Assembly (NCBI GenBank): GCA_023145535.1
Contig: JAGLDQ010000003.1
Location: 1-11,552, forward strand
Source of the DNA: Cocleimonas sp.
GTDB lineage: Bacteria > Pseudomonadota > Gammaproteobacteria > Thiotrichales > Thiotrichaceae
Direction: 5' to 3'
DNA: 11,552 nt
Shown here: piece by piece, positions 7,031 to 11,552 of the stretch
Layout of the letters: each line of letters opens with the position of its first letter
Numbering within the stretch: position 1 is the first letter of the stretch
Notes under the pieces: generated by a model
What the model was told of the DNA's origin: nothing
What the model saw: the letters and a program-made list of their open reading frames with translations, nothing else
The model's database searches: none
Made by a program: the position numbers and the translations under genes

Positions 7031-7072
7031 TATAGGAAATCTATAGATGCCCAAGATTTAGGAATCTACTAT
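7031..7072. repeat. Imperfect direct repeat upstream of the EAL gene
   Basis: TAGGAAATCTATA (from 7033) and TAGGAATCTACTATA (from 7059) are near-copies about 26 bases apart; the first copy is itself partly symmetric (TATAG...CTATA). They lie 46-85 bases before the EAL-gene start, where transcription factors commonly bind. The remaining 6988-7233 gap showed no convincing terminator for pdxA and no strong promoter. Confidence 0.25.
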
Positions 7073-7233
7073 AATAGAATAGGGAAATTTTTGGGTGTTT
7101 TTTAGATAAAATGTAATGCCCGTCTTTACTTGCTTTTGCACCGAGTACATCAGATCAATCAGTTTAACGTGTCTGTATCAGCGTAAAGTAGCGCATTCAG
7201 AACAAGGCATTGTTACGTAGGGATACAAAGCAC

Positions 7234-8223
7234 CTATTGATGCATCACAATCTCAAGAGCGCAATCAATGGCGGCTATCAAGCTTCCAATTTCCGCCTTT
7301 CCTGTTCCTGCTAAGTCCAATGCGGTTCCATGATCAACAGAGGTGCGGATGATCGGTAAGCCCAAGGTAATATTCACGGCATGGCCAAAACCTGCATATT
7401 TAAGTACGGGTAACCCTTGATCATGAAACATGGCTAAAACTGCATCGGCATTTTTTAAATGTCTTGGGGTAAATAAGGTGTCAGCAGGGAGCGGCCCTGT
7501 AATATTTAGTCCATTGGCCTTAAGCTTCTTTAGCGTGGGTTCAATTGTGTCAATTTCTTCCATCCCCATATGACCACCTTCACCTGCATGAGGGTTTAAA
7601 CCGCACACCAGAATATGTGGATTTTGAATGCCAAACTTACTGCGTAAATCATGATCTATGATGGTTAGCACGGCGGTTAATGACGCTTCGGTAATCGCGT
7701 TACTGATTTCTGATACGGGTAAGTGGGTGGTTGCTAATGCAACGCGCAGTTTATCTGCCACTAACATCATGACAGGTAGTTTTGCCTTTGTTTTTTCTGC
7801 AAAAAATTCGGTATGCCCTGTGAAGTTAATGCCTGCATCATTGATGATGCCTTTATGTAATGGCGCGGTGACAACTGCGGCGAATTCGTTATCTAGACAA
7901 CCTTGAGCAGCACGCGCTAATGTTGTTAAAACATAGCGGCTATTAGCACTATTTAATTTGCCAGCAATGACTTTTTCAGGGCAGGTGATAGGGAGTATGG
8001 TTAGCGCATTGATGGGATTAATCGCCGCTGGTTGATCAGGGTTATATTCACGTAGTGTGAGTGGAATATTGAGTAATTCAGCGCGTTGCAGCATAACATC
8101 AGGGTCAGCGATAACGACTAACTCGGCTAATTGTTTTTGCTGAGCTAATTGAATCAGCAAGTCAGGCCCAATCCCCGCTGGGTCGCCTGTGGTGAGAGCG
8201 AGTTGTGTGATTTTCATAAACAT
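7234..8223 (-). CDS. pdxA: 4-hydroxythreonine-4-phosphate dehydrogenase
   Basis: NAD-dependent, metal-requiring enzyme of the DXP-dependent vitamin B6 pathway. It oxidises 4-phosphohydroxy-L-threonine; the decarboxylated product is condensed by PdxJ with deoxyxylulose phosphate to pyridoxine phosphate. The 329 residues match the remembered E. coli PdxA in length and throughout in sequence: TTGDPAGIGPDL near the N-terminus, TGHTEFF, TTHLP with His167, NPHAGEGGHMG with His212, MFHDQGLPVLKY with His267, and RTSVDHGTALDLAG. The three His correspond to the metal ligands His166/211/266. Two starts are possible: ATG at 8223 or, two codons on, at 8217. AAAGGAT at 8227-8233 lies 3 bases before the first and 9 before the second, so the second may be favoured. 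The gene follows the roadblock gene by 8 bases, its ribosome site overlapping that gene's stop. In E. coli pdxA is followed by ksgA; here it is not. Confidence 0.96.
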   Translation of the reverse strand: MFMKITQLALTTGDPAGIGPDLLIQLAQQKQLAELVVIADPDVMLQRAELLNIPLTLREYNPDQPAAINPINALTILPITCPEKVIAGKLNSANSRYVLTTLARAAQGCLDNEFAAVVTAPLHKGIINDAGINFTGHTEFFAEKTKAKLPVMMLVADKLRVALATTHLPVSEISNAITEASLTAVLTIIDHDLRSKFGIQNPHILVCGLNPHAGEGGHMGMEEIDTIEPTLKKLKANGLNITGPLPADTLFTPRHLKNADAVLAMFHDQGLPVLKYAGFGHAVNITLGLPIIRTSVDHGTALDLAGTGKAEIGSLIAAIDCALEIVMHQ

Positions 8224-8231
8224 ATAATCCT

Positions 8232-8567
8232 TTATGTTGTTCCATAAACTCCAATTATACGTTCAATTTTACTGCTGATAATTGAAGAGGCCAGCTTGTG
8301 GGGTGCAAATAAGGCAATGGCGCTATTATCATTGCTAATATGAATAATGACGCTATCATCAGTGGGTGATTTAAGCACTATTTTACTCGGCTTTCCTAGT
8401 TTTAAATCCTTTTCGAGTAGAGAACTAATCCCTGCTAAAAAACCTGCCACTTCATTCAGTTGAGAATCTTTCAGGGTGGTCTTTAGCGTAGCTCCCATAT
8501 CATCGAGCATCGATACGCCTGAAATACCTTTTATTGTTTGAAGTTGACTAAATATCTGTTTATCCAT
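8232..8567 (-). CDS. Roadblock/LC7-domain protein
   Basis: A 111-residue protein that looks like a stand-alone roadblock/LC7 (MglB-like) domain: an N-terminal helix (FSQLQTIKGISGVSMLDDMG), a strand pair, a central helix (residues 35-54, AGFLAGISSLLEKDL) and two beta strands (KIVLKS; SVIIHIS and SAIALFAP) before a C-terminal helix. Such proteins dimerise and commonly act as GTPase-activating partners or scaffolds for small Ras-like GTPases; no GTPase gene is visible in this window. Fold assignment is from pattern, not from catalytic residues, which the family lacks. It is the first gene of a unit with pdxA (8-base gap), implying co-translation, though a biochemical link to B6 synthesis is unknown. 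The ribosome site is weak (GAAGA about 10 bases before ATG), just after a large hairpin. Confidence 0.75.
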   Translation of the reverse strand: MDKQIFSQLQTIKGISGVSMLDDMGATLKTTLKDSQLNEVAGFLAGISSLLEKDLKLGKPSKIVLKSPTDDSVIIHISNDNSAIALFAPHKLASSIISSKIERIIGVYGTT

Positions 8568-8579
8568 ATCTGTTCTTCG

Positions 8580-8627
8580 CTATGAGTAGTGTTCTAAAGC
8601 CTGATTCGCCAGACTAACTACCCATAG
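8580..8627 (-). promoter_or_regulatory. 48-nt imperfect hairpin in the presumed leader of the roadblock-pdxA unit
   Basis: Arms nest symmetrically: CTATG (8580-8584) with CATAG (8623-8627); GTAGT (8586-8590) with ACTAC (8617-8621); AGCCTG (8598-8603) with CAGACT (8610-8615, one mismatch); loop ATTCGC. Only an A/C mismatch and a 7/1 internal loop interrupt it. It ends 12 bases before the roadblock ATG, next to the ribosome site. On the plus strand it is followed by five T, so it would act as a terminator only for plus-strand transcription, yet no plus-strand gene enters it. On the minus strand it may be a translation-control or RNA-stability element, or a degraded rdgC terminator. Confidence 0.5.
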
Positions 8628-8677
8628 TTTTTATTTATAGTAAAACAAATATGGATGGTGCTTATTTGATGATAAAT

Positions 8678-9574
8678 CTATTTCTCTAAAACTTTTAGCA
8701 AGTCCACTAATAGCTTAGACACTTCGCCTGTCATTAAAGCAAATTCAATATCGAGATGCTCTTCATGTGATTGTGGATCTTCTTCATCTAATTTTTCTGA
8801 TAGAACATCAAGGAATTTAAGTTTCTTGATTTGGAAATCTTCGGTTAGAACAAAGCTTATTTTTTCATCCCATTCTAGGCCAAGCTTAGTTGCCATTTTT
8901 CCTGAGTCTAAATTGCTTTCAATTTCATCAGAGATAAGGTCATGTTTTCTAAAACTAGCAATGCTTTTATCTTCATCCTGACTTTTGAGTTCACACTCAT
9001 TGCCAAGTACAAAAGGTGCGGGTGCTTTTTCATTTTTTAGCCAGCTTGTCATTGTCGTGATGGCGGGTACTTCCGTTTCTGGTAAGGCGCTAGGCAAGCT
9101 ACCAATGGATTCACGTAGTAACTCTGTTAATTCCTCAGCGCGCGGCGCAGAACCAATATTAACGACTATCCAACCACCCCGAGGATCTATCCATGCGTCA
9201 ATTTTTTGGGTGCGTGCAAAAGCACGCGGCAGCAGCTCAAATTCAATTTCTTCGCGTAAATCCTTCTTTTCACTATTACTCACCTTACGATTTTCTTTAC
9301 GTTGAATATCATCAACACGTTCTTCTAGTTCTTCACGTATTACCGAAGCAGGGAGGATCTTTTCTTGGCGAGCCATTGTGATAAGAATATAGCCATTAGC
9401 CGCATGGGTGAGGGATTCGCTGTTTTTGCCTAAGGGTGACATCCAGCCTGTGCTTTCACGTTGTCCAGCCGAACAGGGCGCAAATATTTTTTTGCCAAGT
9501 GCTTCATGTAGAGCTTCGGCAGAATGAGAAAACTCGCTATTTAGCTTGAAAAGATATAGATTTTTAAACCACAT
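8678..9574 (-). CDS. rdgC: Recombination-associated protein RdgC
   Basis: Nucleoid-associated DNA-binding protein that forms a ring around duplex DNA and restrains RecA-promoted strand exchange. The 298 residues (E. coli protein about 303) begin MWFKNLYLFKL, the conserved RdgC start, and contain GWMSPLG, LTHAANGYILI, QEKILPASVI, LLPRAFAR, WIDPRGG, the LLRESIGSLP segment and LMTGEVSKL near the end, all RdgC landmarks. The frame stays open for 92 codons upstream to 9850, but that part bears no similarity to RdgC; the ATG at 9574 has AAGGA 12-16 bases before it and gives the family length, so it is chosen. The gene is apparently monocistronic. A possible promoter (TTCACA and CATAAT, 19 bases apart) lies in the AT-rich DNA just upstream. 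Confidence 0.95.
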   Translation of the reverse strand: MWFKNLYLFKLNSEFSHSAEALHEALGKKIFAPCSAGQRESTGWMSPLGKNSESLTHAANGYILITMARQEKILPASVIREELEERVDDIQRKENRKVSNSEKKDLREEIEFELLPRAFARTQKIDAWIDPRGGWIVVNIGSAPRAEELTELLRESIGSLPSALPETEVPAITTMTSWLKNEKAPAPFVLGNECELKSQDEDKSIASFRKHDLISDEIESNLDSGKMATKLGLEWDEKISFVLTEDFQIKKLKFLDVLSEKLDEEDPQSHEEHLDIEFALMTGEVSKLLVDLLKVLEK

Positions 9575-9704
9575 TATTGATGTAATCCTTAGTATGAGAG
9601 GGCGTGGATTATGCAATAAAATATCTTTAAAGTGTGAATAAAAAACAGGTTCTTTAAGGAAAAATGATGAGAGGATGATGGAGTAATTAAGACGGGTTAA
9701 ACGG

Positions 9705-9938
9705 ATGGGTTTTATCAAACCATTTTTAGTCATGGCGGTATTAAGTGCAATAAAAAAGCTGGAATTTGAGGGGGTGGATATGCTGCATAGAGGAGTCCCG
9801 ATTTTGCAAGTGGTTGCAAGGACTCCAGACATGAATTTTTGGGATAACAAGCCCGATCAGCCTATTTGTTTTGCTTATACGCCTTCGTTGGAACGACGGG
9901 AAGAGGGCGTTGAGCAGATTTATAAGTTACTATGCTGA
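9705..9938 (+). CDS. Doubtful 77-codon reading frame, hypothetical
   Basis: An ORF on the plus strand between rdgC and nfeD, both of which run the other way. The product has no signal peptide, membrane segment or domain I recognise; it contains MLHRGVPILQVVARTPD and ends ERREEGVEQIYKLLC, the latter looking like a plausible helical protein tail. Against it: no Shine-Dalgarno before the ATG, several codons rare elsewhere here (AGA, AGG, CGG, GGG), and a long hairpin in its middle. It could be a small orphan gene, a relic of a longer gene, or non-coding structured DNA. The rest of 9575-9978 (404 bases) holds only the rdgC upstream region and a short spacer. Confidence 0.35.
   Translation: MGFIKPFLVMAVLSAIKKLEFEGVDMLHRGVPILQVVARTPDMNFWDNKPDQPICFAYTPSLERREEGVEQIYKLLC
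9792..9826. repeat. Bulged 13-bp hairpin within the doubtful reading frame
   Basis: Outer arms GGAGTCC (9792-9798) and GGACTCC (9820-9826) pair perfectly. Inside them two copies of the self-complementary TTGCAA (9804-9809 and 9814-9819) pair with each other around a GTGG loop. The only interruption is a 5-base bulge (9799-9803) on one side. The fold works on either strand. It could be a structured RNA, a protein-binding site or part of a small mobile element. No long T-run follows on either strand, so it is not a typical terminator. Confidence 0.45.
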
Positions 9939-9978
9939 TCGAGGATGATGGATAAAAGTGAAATTTTAGTTTTGTTAA

Positions 9979-10443
9979 TCACTCACCAATCCGCACAACG
10001 GTCAACACGGTTGCGCCAACAGAAACAACACGGACTTTATCACCTTTTGCGGCCTCTTCCCCCGCCGCTTTCCAGCTAGAATCACCCACTTTAATTCGTC
10101 CTGAGCCATTGCTAATGGCTTGTTCAACGACATAAACCTTGCCAATAAACTCTTCATTTGACTGGTTTAAAAAAGGTTGATCCGTTTCAATTGGATTATG
10201 TTGAAACCATGTGCGTCCAAGCCATACAGCAACGACACTAAAAATAGAGAAAATAACCACTTGAATTGCCCCGTGCATTTCAGGTGCGATTAGCGTAATG
10301 AGTCCTGTAACGGCGGCGGCAATGCCTAGCCAGAGGAAAAAGGCGGCCGGAGAAAATATCTCTAAAATGATCAATAAAATCGCAAAACTCCACCAATGCC
10401 AGTGACTTAGTTGATCACCTAATTGTGTCAGAATTTCGCTCAT
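9979..10443 (-). CDS. NfeD-family membrane protein, partner of the stomatin-like protein
   Basis: 154 residues, close to the 152 of E. coli YbbJ. About three hydrophobic segments (18-37, 38-53, 59-76; WWSFAILLIILEIFSPAAFF, then GLITLIAP and VVIFSIFSVVAVWLG) are followed by a soluble C-terminal domain (about 95-152, EFIGKVYVVEQ...GRIKVGDSSWKAAG...KVRVVSVGATVLTV) with the pattern of the NfeD OB-fold. These short NfeD proteins lack the ClpP-like protease domain of the long form. They pair with SPFH proteins in membrane microdomains and quality control. Its ATG overlaps the qmcA stop as ATGA, with AAGGAT in the end of qmcA as ribosome site, so translation is coupled. No terminator was seen after the stop. 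Confidence 0.92.
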   Translation of the reverse strand: MSEILTQLGDQLSHWHWWSFAILLIILEIFSPAAFFLWLGIAAAVTGLITLIAPEMHGAIQVVIFSIFSVVAVWLGRTWFQHNPIETDQPFLNQSNEEFIGKVYVVEQAISNGSGRIKVGDSSWKAAGEEAAKGDKVRVVSVGATVLTVVRIGE

Positions 10444-11360
10444 TTTTTATCCTTGTCATCACCCAGCGCTCCTTTAGCAATTTCTGCAATACCCGCGATA
10501 GAGCCAATTAAGCTACTGGCTTCAAGCGGCATCATAATGACCTTTTGGTTGGGTGCTTTGGCAATTTCAGTTAATGCTTCGGTATATTTTTGAGCGACAA
10601 AATAGTTGATGGCCTGTACATCACCTTGTGCAATGGCTTTTGATACCATTGCCGTTGCTTTTGCCTCTGCCTCGGCTAAACGCTCACGTGCTTCTGCCTC
10701 ACGAAAAGCGGCTTCTTTTTCACCTTCAGCCGCCAGAATTTGTGATTCTTTCACGCCTTCTGCCTTAAGAATAGCAGCGGCACGAAAGCCTTCGGCTTCA
10801 AGAATATTGGCACGTTTTTCACGTTCTGCCTTCATCTGGCGCGCCATAGACTCCACTAAATCATGGGGAGGATTAATATCTTTAATTTCAATACGGGTTA
10901 CTTTTACGCCCCAAGGATCAGTTGCATCATCAACCACGGCTAACAGTTTTGAATTAATGGCATCACGTTTAGACAGTAATTCATCCAAATCCATTGACCC
11001 CATCACGCTACGAATATTGGTCATGGTGAGATTCATAATGGCACGGTATAAATCATTAACACGGTAAGAAGCTTTAGCGGCATCCATTATTTGATAAAAA
11101 ACTACGCCATCGGCGGTAATCATGGCATTGTCTTTAGTGATAACCTCTTGGGCAGGTACATCAAGCACTTGCTCCATCATATTAATTTTAGAGCCGATTG
11201 TATCAATAAAGGGAATAATAACGTGAAAACCAGGTTTCAGTGTTTTGGTATATTTACCAAGGCGCTCAACGGTATATTCCATCCCTTGTGACACTTTCTT
11301 AGCGCCCATCATAACGATGATAATGGCGAAGGCTAGAATGATTATGGGTAAAAACTCCAT
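10440..11360 (-). CDS. qmcA: Stomatin/SPFH-family protein, QmcA-like
   Basis: 306 residues, matching the length of E. coli QmcA (305). A single N-terminal membrane segment (about 4-20) anchors the protein. The SPFH/band-7 domain follows (about 22-185; QGMEYTVERLGKY, LKPGFHVIIPFID, LDVPAQEVITKDNA, PWGVKVTRIEIKDI). An Ala/Glu-rich coiled coil comes next (about 180-240, with repeated ILEAEG, ILKAEG and ILAAEG units), then a hydrophobic tail (SSLIGSIAGIAEIAKGAL). Such proteins oligomerise into cage-like assemblies that organise membrane proteins, and in E. coli QmcA is linked to the FtsH system. The start has AAGGAG 7 bases upstream. It is the first gene of the pair with nfeD; a promoter should lie in the 53 bases between it and the terminator, but the boxes there are weak. 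Confidence 0.94.
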   Translation of the reverse strand: MEFLPIIILAFAIIIVMMGAKKVSQGMEYTVERLGKYTKTLKPGFHVIIPFIDTIGSKINMMEQVLDVPAQEVITKDNAMITADGVVFYQIMDAAKASYRVNDLYRAIMNLTMTNIRSVMGSMDLDELLSKRDAINSKLLAVVDDATDPWGVKVTRIEIKDINPPHDLVESMARQMKAEREKRANILEAEGFRAAAILKAEGVKESQILAAEGEKEAAFREAEARERLAEAEAKATAMVSKAIAQGDVQAINYFVAQKYTEALTEIAKAPNQKVIMMPLEASSLIGSIAGIAEIAKGALGDDKDKK

Positions 11361-11413
11361 TGTATTTCTCCTTTTAGAAATAAGTTGTTATGGTTTTTAA
11401 ATGGGTAACATAA

Positions 11414-11444
11414 AAAAGGCCACAGGGTCACCCTGTAGCCTTTT
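11414..11444. terminator. Strong bidirectional intrinsic terminator
   Basis: AAAAGGC (11414-11420) and ACAGGG (11422-11427) pair with CCCTGT (11431-11436) and GCCTTTT (11438-11444) around a TCA loop, with one C/A mismatch. T-runs flank it on both strands (six in the minus direction). It sits 35 bases after the stop of the minus-strand gene at the right edge and should end that transcript before the qmcA-nfeD unit. Confidence 0.88.
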
Positions 11445-11478
11445 GTCTTAATAATACAGCTAACCGATGAACTACGGG

Positions 11479-11552
11479 TTAATCATCCCCGAATGCCATC
11501 ATAAATTGTAGTACATACCAGAATAATAACCCGACACTAGCAAATAATGACA
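11479..11552 (-). CDS. C-terminal end of a membrane protein, rest outside the window
   Basis: Reading from the window edge to TAA at 11479-11481 gives 23 residues: a hydrophobic stretch (LFASVGLLFWYVLQFMMAF) ending in Gly-Asp-Asp. This looks like a final transmembrane helix with a short acidic tail. The frame choice is supported by the terminator placed just after it; the other two minus-strand frames have stops in this stretch. Family unknown from so little sequence. Orientation is the same as qmcA but the terminator separates them. Confidence 0.55.
   Translation of the reverse strand, partial: SLFASVGLLFWYVLQFMMAFGDD

Noticed and set aside
9792..9826. Integron attC site
   Set aside because: It has an inverted repeat with a bulge, but lacks the conserved GTTRRRY/RYYYAAC core sites.
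9575..9850. 92-codon upstream extension of the rdgC reading frame
   Set aside because: RdgC homologues begin at MWFKN; the extension has no similarity to the family, and the ATG at 9574 gives the normal length with a ribosome site upstream.
10606..11067. 153-codon plus-strand frame opposite qmcA
   Set aside because: Ala/Ser-rich antisense shadow of the Ala/Glu coiled coil; qmcA is secure and no ribosome site supports the opposite frame.

Overview
The window is about 11.5 kb of low-GC bacterial chromosome. PurT, RdgC, PdxA and a QmcA/NfeD pair together point to a gammaproteobacterium. The first catalytic motif of its PEP carboxylase (FTAHPTEARRRT) differs from the enteric form. I lean towards a Thiotrichales-like lineage, but this is an inference without any database search. 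I saw no rRNA, tRNA, CRISPR array, intact insertion sequence or phage gene.

Layout, left to right. Positions 1-2012 (minus) hold the first 670 codons of phosphoenolpyruvate carboxylase (ppc), cut off by the window edge. Its promoter overlaps a 9-bp inverted repeat that could be an operator. Positions 2285-2947 (minus) encode the most unusual product here: a small putative lipoprotein with 35 His in 220 residues, arranged as five tandem repeats of about 39 residues with regularly spaced Cys. It is divergent from purT (3227-4426, plus), which encodes the formate-dependent GAR transformylase of purine synthesis. Between purT and the next gene lies a decayed fragment of an IS66-type transposase (4448-4600). 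A 740-residue membrane protein follows (4765-6987, minus), with a degenerate GGDEF domain and an apparently active EAL domain, so probably a cyclic-di-GMP phosphodiesterase.

A compact two-gene unit at 7234-8567 (minus) pairs a roadblock/LC7 protein with pdxA of the vitamin B6 pathway. It is preceded by a 48-nt imperfect hairpin in the presumed leader. rdgC (8678-9574, minus) encodes the recombination-associated protein RdgC. A 404-base stretch follows that holds only a doubtful 77-codon reading frame (9705-9938, plus) and a bulged hairpin inside it. qmcA and nfeD (11360 to 9979, minus) overlap by ATGA and encode a stomatin/SPFH protein and its membrane partner. A strong bidirectional terminator (11414-11444) separates them from the 3' end of another minus-strand membrane-protein gene at the right edge.

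Most of the window is housekeeping metabolism. The parts that merit attention are the Cys/His repeat lipoprotein, the roadblock-pdxA pair with its leader hairpin, the operator-like site at ppc, the IS66 relic and the structured element near 9800.
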